DNA of 64,000 bases from Rickettsia typhi (GCA_945888065.1 CAMCZU010000001.1:62001-126000), one strand, 5' to 3'. Shown: positions 34,540 to 45,073, numbered from the stretch's first letter. Notes: generated by a model not told the origin, from the sequence alone. A program made the numbers and translations.

Positions 34540-36447
34540 TTAATCTTCAAAATCTACAGATGGTAAGCCACCTATTTCTTTTGTAGATTGTGGCTTTACT
34601 AATTCACTTTTTTTGTTAATATTTTTTACATCAAACAAAGATTCTCCTGCACAAATTCTTTTTGCCTCATCTCCGCTTAATGTTTCTACCTCAAGCAAAG
34701 CTTGGGATAAATCTTCAAGTGCTTTAGCATTTGTAGTTAAAACTTCACGAGCTTTATTTTCAGCATTTGAAATTAAATTTTTAATTTCTTCTTCAATTTC
34801 TTTTGTGCTTAATTCAGATGTTTCTCTATATCCAGAATAACTAGCTACATTAGAATTAATATATTGGATTCTTCCTAATTTATCACTAAATCCCCACTCT
34901 GTTACCATTCTTTTAGCAATATTTGTTGCCATTTGAATATCCATAGAAGCACCTGTTGTGATATTTTCTTTGCCAAAAATTAACTCTTCTGCCATTCTAC
35001 CACCAAAAAGAACTGCTAAATTAGCAATTAATTGTTTATAAGATTTATTATATTCATCTTTTTCTGGTAAAAAACTTGTTACCCCCAAAGATGATCCACG
35101 AGGAATAATTGTTACCTTATGCACAGGGTAAAAACCATCTACTCTAAAAGATACCAAAGCGTGTCCTGCTTCGTGATATGCTGTTAGCTTTTTATCTTCT
35201 TCTGTCATTTTAGAAGATTTACGCTCTGCACCCATTATAATTTTATCTTTAGCTTGTTCAAAATCTATCATTTCTACAAAAGATTTATTATGTTTTGCTG
35301 CTACAATGGCTGCTTCATTCACTAAGTTAGCTAAATCTGCACCAGAAAATCCTGTAGTTCCTCTTGCAAGAATATTAATATTTACACTTTTATCTACAGG
35401 TATTTTTGCAACATATATTTGTAATATCCTTTCTCTACCTACCACATCTGGCAAAGGAACCATTACTTGCCTATCAAATCTGCCTGGTCTTAGCAAAGCT
35501 TTATCTAATACATCTGATCTATTAGTAGCTGCTATTACTATAATACCTGTATTTGCACTAAACCCATCCATTTCTACTAAAAGCTGATTTAAAGTTTGCT
35601 CTCTTTCATCATTTCCACCGCCAACTCCAACTCCTCTTTGCCTTCCTACTGCATCTATTTCATCTATAAATACAATACAAGGAGCTTTCTTTTTAGCTTG
35701 AAGAAACAAATCTCTAACACGAGAAGCACCAACACCTACAAACATTTCTACAAAATCTGATCCAGAAATTGAAAAAAATGGAACTTTAGCCTCTCCTGCA
35801 ATTGCTTTAGCTAAAAGAGTTTTTCCTGTTCCTGGAGGACCTACAAGCAAACATCCTTTAGGAATTTTAGCTCCTAGTTTAGAAAACTTATTAGAATCTT
35901 TTAAAAATTCTACCAATTCTTGTAAATCTTCTTTTGCTTCATCTATTCCTGCAACATCTCCAAAGGTTATAGTTCCTTCTTCGGGGGTTAAAAGACGAGC
36001 CCTTGATTTACCAAAACTGAATGGTCCTTGTTGCATATTAGTTGAATTTTGTGAACTATCTGTAGAATTTTTAGTAGATCTAAACAATATATAAATAAAA
36101 CCAATTACAGATAAAATTATAAAAATTGCACCCCATCCAGAACCACCACTATCAGGGCTTACAACATTAATATCTACTTTTTTAGCTTTTAATTCACTAA
36201 TAAAATTTACATCATTAAGGGGATAAGAAAACTTATACACTTTAGCATCTATAGTTTCAACTTTAGCTAAATTATTATTTAAACTAATTTTAGTAATCTT
36301 ATTAGATTCTAAATCTTTCAAAAAAGAAGAATAAGATACACTAGTATCTTTTTGCATTAATCCCCTTGAACCCATAGAAAATTGATAAATTACTAAAATT
36401 AACATTACACCAAGAACTAACATTACAATTTTATTATTAGATTTCAA
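34540..36447 (-). CDS. ftsH: ATP-dependent zinc metalloprotease FtsH
   Basis: FtsH is the membrane-bound AAA+ protease that degrades misfolded membrane proteins and regulators such as LpxC. The 635-residue protein has two N-terminal helices (about 8-25 and 105-122), Walker A GPPGTGKT at 203-210, Walker B IVFIDEID, the second region of homology and the zinc site HEAGH near 430. It is in the alphaproteobacterial order tilS-ftsH-glmM. Confidence 0.97.
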   Translation of the reverse strand: MKSNNKIVMLVLGVMLILVIYQFSMGSRGLMQKDTSVSYSSFLKDLESNKITKISLNNNLAKVETIDAKVYKFSYPLNDVNFISELKAKKVDINVVSPDSGGSGWGAIFIILSVIGFIYILFRSTKNSTDSSQNSTNMQQGPFSFGKSRARLLTPEEGTITFGDVAGIDEAKEDLQELVEFLKDSNKFSKLGAKIPKGCLLVGPPGTGKTLLAKAIAGEAKVPFFSISGSDFVEMFVGVGASRVRDLFLQAKKKAPCIVFIDEIDAVGRQRGVGVGGGNDEREQTLNQLLVEMDGFSANTGIIVIAATNRSDVLDKALLRPGRFDRQVMVPLPDVVGRERILQIYVAKIPVDKSVNINILARGTTGFSGADLANLVNEAAIVAAKHNKSFVEMIDFEQAKDKIIMGAERKSSKMTEEDKKLTAYHEAGHALVSFRVDGFYPVHKVTIIPRGSSLGVTSFLPEKDEYNKSYKQLIANLAVLFGGRMAEELIFGKENITTGASMDIQMATNIAKRMVTEWGFSDKLGRIQYINSNVASYSGYRETSELSTKEIEEEIKNLISNAENKAREVLTTNAKALEDLSQALLEVETLSGDEAKRICAGESLFDVKNINKKSELVKPQSTKEIGGLPSVDFED

Positions 36448-36513
36448 AATATCCTCTTTTTTTATAAACTATTGCAATATACTATTATAACAAAAAAATA
36501 ACAAAAAAATAGA

Positions 36514-37767
36514 TTATATATTTATAAATTCATTCATAAATAAACTATTTTTTAAATACAAAATTAACTCTACATACTTATTGTTTACCCAACCCTTTTG
36601 ATTTAAACTTTTATAACACCAAGGGAGGCTTTGTATATTCTCCATATTAATTTCATAATTTTTAAAATATTTTTTAAATTCTTTATTTTGTAATAAAATG
36701 TTTTTATCATCTTGTGATAATGTTTTAATCTCATAATTATTATTTTCAACTAAAAATCTATCATCCCATCTGTTATTTTTTATTATGTTATGGCTATGAG
36801 AAGGCTCTTTAAAAATTGTAATATTATCTTTATTAACACTAATAATTGTTTTACCTAAGGAGTATTTTTTAATTTTATACAAATTACTTAACAATACCTT
36901 TACTTTTTTAATATTAACCTTATAAGATTCACCATTGCTATAACAAATTAAATTTCTTAATAACAAAATTTTAATATTTTCATCTTGTATATTAAATAGT
37001 GCGATATTAATTTTTATCAACCCAAATTGATTAATCTTAACCATTTTTATATAACAACTTAACAAATTAGCTTCTAATTCTTTCCTTTTTTTATAATTAT
37101 AATGCAATCTTTGAATTAGTAATTGTTTTTCTTTTACTTCAACTTTGTTTAAATAATTTCTTACTTTTACTCTTTCATATTTTTCATTTTTATTAGATGG
37201 ATCTTCAATCCAACTTATTTTATTATCTATTAAAAATTCTATAATTTCATTTTTAGTAAAATTTAATAGTGGACGCAATAAAATTGCTTTTTCTAAAACC
37301 AATTTTGCAGACATCCCAGAATCACCTACCAAATTGATTCCGCTATTCTCTCTTAAAACCATAGTTTCAATTTGATCATCCAAATGATGTGCTATTAACA
37401 AATAAGATGCTTTTAACTCAAAGCATTTATCTAGTAATAAATTATAACGATCAAATCTTGCTGTTTCTTGTATTTTAGAAGTTAAAGATACTTGTTTTCG
37501 TTCTAAGATAATATTTTCAACTTTTAATAAATCTAATGCTTTTGATACATTAATAGATTCTTCTTTAGATTCTATTCTTAAATTATGATTTACAATTAAT
37601 GCTATTAGTCTAATATTGTGTGCCTTACACCATTGTTTTGCTAGCAATGCTAATAGCATACTATCTGCACCACCTGATACCCCAACACATATAGTAGAAT
37701 TTTTATAAAAAATTCCTAAATTACTCATATTAACATTAAATTTTTTATAAATATACGATTTTTCCAT
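36514..37767 (-). CDS. tilS: tRNA(Ile)-lysidine synthetase
   Basis: TilS changes C34 of the AUA-reading tRNA-Ile to lysidine. The 417-residue protein has the PP-loop GVSGGADSMLLALL near 29-42, NHNLRIES and the AHHLDDQIETMVLR block. The C-terminal half is diverged but normal in length. It lies between cpoB and ftsH, as in most alphaproteobacteria. Confidence 0.94.
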   Translation of the reverse strand: MEKSYIYKKFNVNMSNLGIFYKNSTICVGVSGGADSMLLALLAKQWCKAHNIRLIALIVNHNLRIESKEESINVSKALDLLKVENIILERKQVSLTSKIQETARFDRYNLLLDKCFELKASYLLIAHHLDDQIETMVLRENSGINLVGDSGMSAKLVLEKAILLRPLLNFTKNEIIEFLIDNKISWIEDPSNKNEKYERVKVRNYLNKVEVKEKQLLIQRLHYNYKKRKELEANLLSCYIKMVKINQFGLIKINIALFNIQDENIKILLLRNLICYSNGESYKVNIKKVKVLLSNLYKIKKYSLGKTIISVNKDNITIFKEPSHSHNIIKNNRWDDRFLVENNNYEIKTLSQDDKNILLQNKEFKKYFKNYEINMENIQSLPWCYKSLNQKGWVNNKYVELILYLKNSLFMNEFINI

Positions 37768-37780
37768 ATAACAAATCTAA

Positions 37781-38620
37781 TTAATCGCAAGGATAAGCAT
37801 CTTGCAATGATTTTAATCTACCAATATAAAATGTGTAATTTTTATTTTGCTCAAGATCTAGTGTTTGCTTAATTCTTAATAAAGTGAAGCATAGTTCTTT
37901 ATTTTTATTTTGCAAAGCAAATATTATGGATATTTTAAATAAAGAATTTATAGATACATCATAATCATTTGATAATTTATATGATTCGCTAAAATAACTA
38001 AAAGATTCTTTTAGATTCATATTTAATAATTTAATTTCTCCCATAAAAAAATTACTTTTAGAGAGAAAAATATTATCATAATTTACTTCAGGTTTTTCAT
38101 TTAGCACCACAGCATCTTCTGCTTTACTCTCAGGCTTAACCTCATTATTATTTAATATATTTTCTTTTTGAATATTGTTATCAACAACACCTTTATCTTC
38201 TTTTATAAAATCTGTAAAAAATTTTTCAGCTGATATATAATCTTTTGCTAATAAGGCATCATAGCCTTGATTGTAATTGTTATTTTTGTCATTTTTAATA
38301 TTAAATGGTGGAGTTATCAATAATGATTGCAAATCTTTTTCTGAATTATCAGCAAAATTTTTTTTAAAATCTTTATCTTTATATTGTAAGATTTCTTTTT
38401 TTAAATTTTCTTCTACTTTGTCTTTTTCATCTAATTTAGACTTTAAATCTTCTATTTGAGAGTTTAAATTTTGAATCTCTTCTCTTATATTATCTTGATC
38501 TGTTAAAGATTCAGAAATGCTATTGCTAACTGATTTATCAACAATAGCATTTTCTGCATTTAAAGAGAAAGAAAATATATTAACAAAAATAAAACATAAA
38601 AAATATAATATACTTAACAT
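37781..38620 (-). CDS. cpoB: Cell division coordinator CpoB (YbgF)
   Basis: CpoB is a periplasmic Tol-Pal partner that links outer-membrane constriction to peptidoglycan synthesis. The 279-residue protein has a signal peptide (1-22), a coiled coil around 45-80 (IQNLNSQIEDLKSKLDEKD) and TPR-like helices in the second half. An Asn/Lys/Glu-rich insert separates TPR helices around 145-180, longer than in typical YbgF. It is immediately downstream of pal. Confidence 0.85.
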   Translation of the reverse strand: MLSILYFLCFIFVNIFSFSLNAENAIVDKSVSNSISESLTDQDNIREEIQNLNSQIEDLKSKLDEKDKVEENLKKEILQYKDKDFKKNFADNSEKDLQSLLITPPFNIKNDKNNNYNQGYDALLAKDYISAEKFFTDFIKEDKGVVDNNIQKENILNNNEVKPESKAEDAVVLNEKPEVNYDNIFLSKSNFFMGEIKLLNMNLKESFSYFSESYKLSNDYDVSINSLFKISIIFALQNKNKELCFTLLRIKQTLDLEQNKNYTFYIGRLKSLQDAYPCD

Positions 38621-38644
38621 TTAATATTACAATTATTTAATTAA

Positions 38645-39124
38645 CTATTCTTGTATATTAGTTACAGTTCTTCTATTTTGTTCACGAGCACTATCTGTTA
38701 AAGCACTATCTACAGGCTTATCTTTTCCATAAGATACAACTTTAATACGTGATGCTTTTACACCATTTTTAACTAACACAGATTTAGTTGTATTAGCACG
38801 TCTTTCGCCTAATGCTAAATTATATTCACGAGTCCCTAGATAATCTGTATGACCTTCAACAGTAATAGCAGATTTATTGTTTTTTAAATAAGTAGATTGT
38901 TCTACTACCTTAGATTTTTCCATATCATTTAGATTAGACTTATCAAAATCAAACAAAACAACTGATATAGTATTAAAATCAATTTCTTTTTCTACATTGT
39001 TTTTTGAACTATCTTCAACTACATCATTTTGATTAGATGCATTTTGTTTATCTACCTTAGGTGTGCTACATGCATATAAAGCACATAACATTAACAAAGA
39101 CATAGCTAATTTAATAATTTTCAT
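38645..39124 (-). CDS. pal: Peptidoglycan-associated lipoprotein
   Basis: Pal tethers the outer membrane to peptidoglycan and interacts with TolB. The 159-residue protein has a signal peptide with lipobox LYAC (Cys19), a low-complexity linker and an OmpA domain with FDFDKSNLN, VEGHTDYLGTREYNLALGERRA and the ending SAREQNRRT. The diaminopimelate-binding Asp and Arg positions are conserved. Confidence 0.96.
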   Translation of the reverse strand: MKIIKLAMSLLMLCALYACSTPKVDKQNASNQNDVVEDSSKNNVEKEIDFNTISVVLFDFDKSNLNDMEKSKVVEQSTYLKNNKSAITVEGHTDYLGTREYNLALGERRANTTKSVLVKNGVKASRIKVVSYGKDKPVDSALTDSAREQNRRTVTNIQE

Positions 39125-39187
39125 TTTTTATTCCTTTAATAATTTTTTACTAATAAAGATCAATAATATTACATTTATAATATTATT

Positions 39188-40555
39188 TCAATAATATTGT
39201 ATTTTTTGAACCATATTATTAAAGCTATTTAAGTATAACTTAGATACAATTGGATCCATTACATTTTTACTAGGAGAAATGAAAAACTTTTTGCCAGAAA
39301 TAATATCTAAAATACAAAATTTATACAATTTTTCTTTATTATTAATCTTGTATACAAATTGATATATAATATGCCTATCATCGTATACCCAAGATGGGCT
39401 TTCAGCAAAGTCTTCGTTTATATCGCTTACAATTTTTTCTTCTCCATCTAGGCTTAACAACCCAATGTAAAATTTTTTGTTATAAATTTTAGTAAATAAC
39501 ACAACATTTATATTGTATGCAAAGCTCGGATTATAATAAGATCCGCTGTTTTTACTTATTTTTTTAATTTTTTTTGTGTTTTTTTCAAATAAATATATGT
39601 GGGGATTTTTTGCTTTATCTGAATTAAATACAATCATAGAATCATCGTAAGAATAACCGCCTGCTAAGTTAATATTATTATCATTAGTAATTGTAGAATA
39701 ATTTTTAGTAGATAAATTAATTTCTATAATATTTGTTTTTCCATTGTTAGCAATAGAAAATAATAAAAAATTATTATCTTTAGAAAATCTAGGTGATAAG
39801 CTTAAACCATCAAATTCCCCAAGCTTCACTGATGATTTATAATCAAAATCGTATAGATATATAATGCTAACTCCTTTTATTAACTCAACATAAGCTAAAT
39901 ACCTGTTGTTAGAAGATAAGCTAGGACCATATATTTTACCCTTAGAATCTACAATTTTTACAGCATTATTACCAGTATAATCAGATATCATAAGATTTTT
40001 TTCATTTTCAACATAAATTAATGAAGAAGCAAAATATCCATCAATACCTAATAAATTTTTATAAATATCATTTGAAATTAGATGGCTTACATATTCAAGA
40101 TTATATTTGTCAATTTTTTGCAAACTAACTTTATATTTAGTATTTAAAATTATTTCATTATCTTTATTAAAAATTACTAAAGCAAACTTATAATCCATCT
40201 TTTCTTCATTATAAATACATTTAGAACTAACTAAAATATCATAATTATCATAAGGTATACTTGAAATCTCAAAATTACTTATTTCCTTATTAAAAATAAT
40301 ATTGCCATCATTGCTAATATTAACAAGAAAAGCTCCAGAATTTTCTAAATCTTGCTTAACAATATTTATTATGTCATTACTATAATTTTTACATAGTTTG
40401 TTGTCATCTATGTTGTCATCTATAGTTTTAGAAAAAAGAATTGATACAGGTCTATATTTAGAATTAAAAATATCTACCTCTAAATCTATAGCAAACAAGC
40501 TATAAGTTATAAAAGTAGATAAAAATATAATATGTATAACAAGCTTTATATTCAC
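39188..40555 (-). CDS. tolB: Tol-Pal system beta-propeller protein TolB
   Basis: TolB is the periplasmic component of Tol-Pal. The 455-residue protein has a signal peptide (1-22), an N-terminal domain with the QDLENSGAF pattern, and a six-bladed propeller (for example SLSSNNRYLAYVE, SPRFSKDNNFLLFS, SPSWVYDDRHIIYQ). It is two bases from tolA and 63 bases from pal. Sequence is diverged but order and repeats are clear. Confidence 0.92.
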   Translation of the reverse strand: MNIKLVIHIIFLSTFITYSLFAIDLEVDIFNSKYRPVSILFSKTIDDNIDDNKLCKNYSNDIINIVKQDLENSGAFLVNISNDGNIIFNKEISNFEISSIPYDNYDILVSSKCIYNEEKMDYKFALVIFNKDNEIILNTKYKVSLQKIDKYNLEYVSHLISNDIYKNLLGIDGYFASSLIYVENEKNLMISDYTGNNAVKIVDSKGKIYGPSLSSNNRYLAYVELIKGVSIIYLYDFDYKSSVKLGEFDGLSLSPRFSKDNNFLLFSIANNGKTNIIEINLSTKNYSTITNDNNINLAGGYSYDDSMIVFNSDKAKNPHIYLFEKNTKKIKKISKNSGSYYNPSFAYNINVVLFTKIYNKKFYIGLLSLDGEEKIVSDINEDFAESPSWVYDDRHIIYQFVYKINNKEKLYKFCILDIISGKKFFISPSKNVMDPIVSKLYLNSFNNMVQKIQYY

Positions 40556-40556
40556 T

Positions 40557-41363
40557 TTAAAAAAATCCTTTTAAGTTTAATTTAATAGAAAAATTTTTCC
40601 AAGATAAAAATTTGTCTTTTGGTAATAATAACTCTTTACACGATGTATTGCTAAAAATTTTATTAAGATTATTTTGAATACTATTAATTTCATTTATATT
40701 ATCAATATTTAAAACTTTAATATTAAAATTTTTAATTGTCCTATCTTCATTCATAGTAAAATTTATTACTATTTCTATAGTTTTATCTTTTATGTACTGC
40801 GATGAAATCCAACATTTTTTAATTTGATTAGACAAAATATATTTTTCATTTTGATTTAACATATTATTATCTTCTAAAATATCTTCGGTAAAATTTGTTT
40901 CATTTAAAAATTTTTCAAAATTTTTAAATTCATCACTATTTTTATCAATAATATTGCTTGAATTGCTTTGTGTTATATTGGCCTTATCTACAATAATAAA
41001 ATTATTAACTATAGTTTGTGTTTTTAATTTTTTATCTTCATTTTTTGATGTTTTTTTATCTTCATTTATAGTTTGTGGTTTTGATTTTTTATATTCATTT
41101 TTTGATGTTTTCTTGTCTTTTAGTTTGTTATTTGTTTTATTATCATATTGTTTTTTTATAGTATTTTTTACAGGTAGCGGTTTTTTAATATTATTAATAA
41201 TAACATTTTTTTCATTATTTTCATTGCTTTCATTTTCAAACACAATATCAATATAAGTTGAATTATCTATATTTATTTTTGTAGTATTTACAAAAGAAAA
41301 AACTATAAGAAATATGCTAAAAGCAATATGTAAAATCGCAGATATAAAAATAAATTTATTCAT
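40557..41363 (-). CDS. tolA: TolA-like protein
   Basis: TolA spans the periplasm and couples TolQR energy to Pal. The 268-residue protein has one N-terminal helix (about 5-25), a Lys/Asn/Glu-rich middle segment (about 45-130) and a C-terminal domain with QIKKCWISSQYIKDK and VINFTMNEDRTIKNFNI, the pattern of TolA domain III. The call relies on position between tolR and tolB plus architecture. The middle carries a 19-residue tandem repeat. Confidence 0.85.
   Translation of the reverse strand: MNKFIFISAILHIAFSIFLIVFSFVNTTKINIDNSTYIDIVFENESNENNEKNVIINNIKKPLPVKNTIKKQYDNKTNNKLKDKKTSKNEYKKSKPQTINEDKKTSKNEDKKLKTQTIVNNFIIVDKANITQSNSSNIIDKNSDEFKNFEKFLNETNFTEDILEDNNMLNQNEKYILSNQIKKCWISSQYIKDKTIEIVINFTMNEDRTIKNFNIKVLNIDNINEINSIQNNLNKIFSNTSCKELLLPKDKFLSWKNFSIKLNLKGFF
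41010..41114. repeat. 57-base imperfect tandem repeat inside tolA
   Basis: Two copies encode KKTSKNEYKKSKPQTI (residues 84-99) and KKTSKNEDKKLKTQTI (103-118), a 19-residue period in the periplasm-spanning linker. Such repeats can expand or shrink without breaking the frame and tune the linker length. Confidence 0.75.
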
Positions 41364-41374
41364 TTATAAATATT

Positions 41375-41779
41375 TTAATTTTCTTTTGTAATTAAAGAGA
41401 TATTTTTAAATCCACTAGCATTTACTTGATTCATTACATTTATAATATTTTTATATGGGGTGCTTTTATCACCTTTAATAAAAATTTTTGTGTCTTTTTT
41501 ATTATATGTATTAAGTATTGATTGCATTTCTTTAAAATTTATTTTTTTATTTTCTAAAAAAATACCACCTATATTATCAATTGTAATAATTAATAAAATT
41601 TTATTATCATTTGTAATTTGTTGCTTAGAAGCCTCAGGCAAAGATACTTCAAAGCCATTATCCATCATAGGAGCAACTACCATAAAAATAATTAATAATA
41701 CCAATAAAACATCTACAAAAGGTGTAATATTAATTTCTGATATTAATTTAGAATGTTTTTTTTTATTTAATATTTTCAT
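41375..41779 (-). CDS. tolR: Tol-Pal protein TolR (ExbD family)
   Basis: TolR is part of the proton-driven motor with TolQ. The 134-residue protein has the family opening ISEINITPFVDVLLVLLIIFMV with the proton-path Asp in its single helix, and a periplasmic domain with IFIKGDKSTPYKNI. It is thirteen bases downstream of tolQ. Confidence 0.94.
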   Translation of the reverse strand: MKILNKKKHSKLISEINITPFVDVLLVLLIIFMVVAPMMDNGFEVSLPEASKQQITNDNKILLIITIDNIGGIFLENKKINFKEMQSILNTYNKKDTKIFIKGDKSTPYKNIINVMNQVNASGFKNISLITKEN

Positions 41780-41792
41780 AATATAAATATAT

Positions 41793-42416
41793 CTATGTTT
41801 TAATAGATAAAATATAGATCATTTTATCTATTATTTGCTCTTCTTTTGTTTCAATATTATCTAAATACATATTTATTATATTAAATGCTACAGAAGCAGG
41901 AATTGCAACAAATAAACCCAAAGCAGTTGCATATAAAGCTTCTGATATACCTGGAGCAATAGAAGCTAAAGAAGTAGAAGAATTTTTAGCTATTTGTTGG
42001 AAACTATTTACCACACCAATAACAGTGCCTAATAAGCCAATAAATGGTGCAGAATTAGAAATTACAGCTAAATATCCTACCCTGTAAGATAATCCATAAT
42101 TTTTTTTTGCTAACAAAGTATAACAATTTTTTTTTATATTTTCAGCAGATAAGGATTTATAATTGCTTAAAATAAAAGTTAACATTTCTGAATAATCATT
42201 TTTTCTGGAAAAAATATAAGATTCTAAAGATAGTGTGCTTGTTGAATTTAATGCCAATTCTAATGTTTTCAAAAGAGTTAAATTATTATATATGCTCTGT
42301 AATTTTTGTAAAATTAAAGCCCAAGAAAATATAGAAATTACAACTAATAATAAAAATAATAATTGATTTATTAATCCTGCATTTATAAATGAAGATAGTA
42401 TATTAAAATTTAACAT
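41793..42416 (-). CDS. tolQ: Tol-Pal protein TolQ (MotA/TolQ/ExbB)
   Basis: TolQ forms the inner-membrane proton channel with TolR. The 207-residue protein has three helices and the conserved GLLGTVIGVVNSFQQIA and GISEALYATALGLFVAIPA segments. It follows ybgC by three bases, part of the ybgC-tolQRAB-pal-cpoB operon. Confidence 0.95.
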   Translation of the reverse strand: MLNFNILSSFINAGLINQLLFLLLVVISIFSWALILQKLQSIYNNLTLLKTLELALNSTSTLSLESYIFSRKNDYSEMLTFILSNYKSLSAENIKKNCYTLLAKKNYGLSYRVGYLAVISNSAPFIGLLGTVIGVVNSFQQIAKNSSTSLASIAPGISEALYATALGLFVAIPASVAFNIINMYLDNIETKEEQIIDKMIYILSIKT

Positions 42417-42419
42417 TTT

Positions 42420-42824
42420 TTAATCCTTTTTAATAAAATGACTTATTTTTTCAAGATAATCATTTTGTATGCGAATTGGCTTACCTTGTTGATTAATACT
42501 TAAAATATGTGTTCTTACTATACAGCTTAACATATTATTAACAAATAACTTTTGTATAAAAACAAAACTTGCCATTTTTAAATCTTCAACCATAGTCTCA
42601 ACAATAATTGTATCATCTAACTTAGCAGGATACAAGTATTCAGCAGAAGTAGATTTGACGGCCCAATTTTGGGTATCATTTAATCTTATACTACCAAAAA
42701 GAGTTTTTATAAATATGCTTCGTGCTTTTTCTGCATAATTAAAATAATTAGCAAAATATACAACACCAGCTACATCAACATCTTGATAAGTAATTTCAGT
42801 TGTAAATTGAGGAATTTTATACAT
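42420..42824 (-). CDS. ybgC: Acyl-CoA thioesterase YbgC
   Basis: A 134-residue hot-dog fold thioesterase of the Tol-Pal cluster. The active-site motif YQDVDVAGVVYFANYFNYAEKAR has the catalytic Asp (DVAG for the usual DTDAGG/DAAGVVYH). YbgC acts on acyl-CoA or acyl-ACP; its link with Tol-Pal may be phospholipid homeostasis. It follows ruvB after 51 bases. Confidence 0.92.
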   Translation of the reverse strand: MYKIPQFTTEITYQDVDVAGVVYFANYFNYAEKARSIFIKTLFGSIRLNDTQNWAVKSTSAEYLYPAKLDDTIIVETMVEDLKMASFVFIQKLFVNNMLSCIVRTHILSINQQGKPIRIQNDYLEKISHFIKKD

Positions 42825-42875
42825 AATTATATTTCAATATTTTATTCAACAATTAATAATTATATATAATTTTTA

Positions 42876-43892
42876 TTATTCATCAAATAAAATAGGTTCT
42901 TGAGTAGTTTTTTTTGCACCGATATGATTCCAAGCATACTTTGTCATTATTCTACCTCTTGGACTTCTTGATATAAAGCCTATTTGCAATAAAAAAGGTT
43001 CTACCGTATCTTCAATGGTATCTTTACTTTGTGATAGCATAGTTGCAATTGTATCAATACCAACAGGACCGCCATCATAAAATTTTGCAATAGATTCTAA
43101 ATATTTTCTATCTAAATTGTCTAATCCTAGCTTATCTACTCCTAGCTGAGTGAGTGCATTATCTACTAATTTTTCATCTATGTGATTTTGCTCTGAGATT
43201 GTTAAAAAATCCCTTATTCTTTTTAACATTCTATTTGCAATTCTAGGTGTTCCTCTAGAGCGTTTTGCTATTTCAACAATTGCTGATTTTGTAATATCAA
43301 TGTTTAAAATATTTGCTGATCTTAAAATAATTTGTTCTAATTCTTCTATTTCATAAAATTCTAATTGCAAAGTAATTCCAAACCTATCTCGCAGAGGAGA
43401 AGAAAGCAATCCATATCTTGTGGTAGCTCCTACTAGTGTAAATTTAGGTAAATCAATCCTAATTGATCTTGCAGTTGCTCCTTCTCCTACTACAAAATCT
43501 AACTTAAAATCTTCCATAGCAGAATATAAAACTTCTTCTACAGAAATAGGAAGCCTATGAATTTCATCAATAAATAAGATATCTCTAAATTCTAGCGTAG
43601 AAATAATGGCAGCTAAATCTCCTGATTTTGAAATTGCAGGACCTGATGTAAATTTTATTTTAGCTTCCATTTCATTTGCAATAATTTGAGATAATGTAGT
43701 TTTTCCTAAACCTGGTGGACCATAAAACAAAGTATGATCTAAACTTTCTTTTCTTAATTTAGATGCTTGTAAAAAAACTTTTAAATTATTTTTTAATTTT
43801 TTTTGACCAATAAAATCATCAATTTTTTTAGGTCTTAAATTAGAATCAACCTCATTATTTTGTGCTATATTAGATAAAATCGGATTTTTCAT
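42876..43892 (-). CDS. ruvB: Holliday junction branch migration helicase RuvB
   Basis: RuvB is the AAA+ motor that drives branch migration with RuvA. The 338-residue protein has RPKKIDDFIGQ, Walker A GPPGLGKTTL, Walker B LFIDEIHRL, sensor VGATTRYGLLSSPLRDRFG and the winged-helix ending with GFISRSPRGRIMT. It lies nine bases downstream of ruvA. Confidence 0.97.
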   Translation of the reverse strand: MKNPILSNIAQNNEVDSNLRPKKIDDFIGQKKLKNNLKVFLQASKLRKESLDHTLFYGPPGLGKTTLSQIIANEMEAKIKFTSGPAISKSGDLAAIISTLEFRDILFIDEIHRLPISVEEVLYSAMEDFKLDFVVGEGATARSIRIDLPKFTLVGATTRYGLLSSPLRDRFGITLQLEFYEIEELEQIILRSANILNIDITKSAIVEIAKRSRGTPRIANRMLKRIRDFLTISEQNHIDEKLVDNALTQLGVDKLGLDNLDRKYLESIAKFYDGGPVGIDTIATMLSQSKDTIEDTVEPFLLQIGFISRSPRGRIMTKYAWNHIGAKKTTQEPILFDE

Positions 43893-43901
43893 ATGTAAAT
43901 C

Positions 43902-44516
43902 TTATAAACCTTTTGATATATGTTGCAAAGCATACTTAATTATATCTTCCACCGATGTATTGTTATCAATTACTCCTACTAAAGCAGACATAATTTTTTG
44001 AATTTCAAATTTAGAATATCCCAAGCTTTCTAAAGCAATCATTGCTTCATTTAACTGATTAGTATTTTGTATTTTAGAATTTTCATTAATATTTAATTTA
44101 TCATTTATATTAAATATTTTAGTAATTTTATCTTTTAATTCATTAATAATTCTTTGAGCAACTTTTATACCTACTCCAGGGATTGTTTTTAAGGTTTCTA
44201 TGTCTTGAGTTATAATAGCTTTTTGCAAATCATCAAAAGAAATTTTAGATAACATTATTAAGGCAATTTTTGGACCTACTCCTTGCACTAAAATTAACAA
44301 ATTAAATAATTTTTTTTGATTTACATCTAAAAAACCATATAAAGCAATAGAATCTTCTTTTACAATAGTTTGAATGTATAAAGAAACTTCTTTTTTACTA
44401 GATAATAAACTCATATAATGTGAAGGAATAAAAACTAAATATCCAACACCACTAACATCAACAATACAATTATCTTCATCTATATAATCAAGTAAACCAC
44501 TTAATTTTGCAAACAT
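43902..44516 (-). CDS. ruvA: Holliday junction DNA-binding protein RuvA
   Basis: RuvA clamps the four-way junction and loads RuvB. The 204-residue protein has the OB-fold start LSGLLDYIDEDNCIVDVSGVGY (in part), helix-hairpin-helix VQGVGPKIALIMLS and TIPGVGIKVAQRIINELKDK, and a C-terminal domain III that contacts RuvB. Between ruvC and ruvB. Confidence 0.96.
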   Translation of the reverse strand: MFAKLSGLLDYIDEDNCIVDVSGVGYLVFIPSHYMSLLSSKKEVSLYIQTIVKEDSIALYGFLDVNQKKLFNLLILVQGVGPKIALIMLSKISFDDLQKAIITQDIETLKTIPGVGIKVAQRIINELKDKITKIFNINDKLNINENSKIQNTNQLNEAMIALESLGYSKFEIQKIMSALVGVIDNNTSVEDIIKYALQHISKGL

Positions 44517-44564
44517 TTATTTTTCTCAATTTTTTATTATTTAATATTTTTATTAAAACATAAT

Positions 44565-45056
44565 TTAAACTTTTAATCCATTTTGATGATATAAATGACA
44601 CAAGGCAATAGCTATAGCATCTACAGCATCATCTTTTGCTTCATCAATAATTAATGCAGACTTAGGAATCACCATTTTTACCATAGAACGAATTTGCTCT
44701 TTATTTGCATGTCCGTTACCTGAGACAACTTTTTTAATTGTTGTAGGAGCATATTCATTTACCTCTAGCTTAAAAATAGAAGGAATCATTAACACAACAC
44801 CCCTTGCATATCCTAATTTTAGTGCAGATCTAGGATCTGAATTAACAAATATTTCTTCTAAAGACACACAAGAAGGAGAAAACTCTTGAATTCTTTTACT
44901 AAGATGAGTAAATATATGATGCAATCTTAAAGAGGTAGAATCTTTTGCACTTGGAGTAATAATTCCAAAATCTAATAAACAAATAGTAGAATTAATTTCT
45001 TCAATAACAGCCCACCCTGTAAAATTTAATCCTGGATCAATTCCTAAAATTCTCAA
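44565..45056 (-). CDS. ruvC: Holliday junction endonuclease RuvC
   Basis: RuvC cuts the junction symmetrically. The 163-residue protein has the acidic catalytic set: Asp7 in GIDPGLNFTGWAV, Glu in VSLEEIFVNSDPRSALKLG, and the paired Asp in EAKDDAVDAIAIALCH. Active-site residues all look intact. It begins 17 bases downstream of the methylase fragment. Confidence 0.96.
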   Translation of the reverse strand: MRILGIDPGLNFTGWAVIEEINSTICLLDFGIITPSAKDSTSLRLHHIFTHLSKRIQEFSPSCVSLEEIFVNSDPRSALKLGYARGVVLMIPSIFKLEVNEYAPTTIKKVVSGNGHANKEQIRSMVKMVIPKSALIIDEAKDDAVDAIAIALCHLYHQNGLKV

Positions 45057-45073
45057 TTACTTATAAACTCCAC

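Noticed and set aside
35306-35587. Plus-strand frame opposite ftsH
   Set aside because: Shadow of the conserved AAA+ domain; no ribosome-binding site or family signature.
40954-41256. Plus-strand frame with many Phe and Leu opposite tolA
   Set aside because: The antisense of Lys/Asn/Glu-rich TolA automatically reads as hydrophobic; it is not a real membrane protein.
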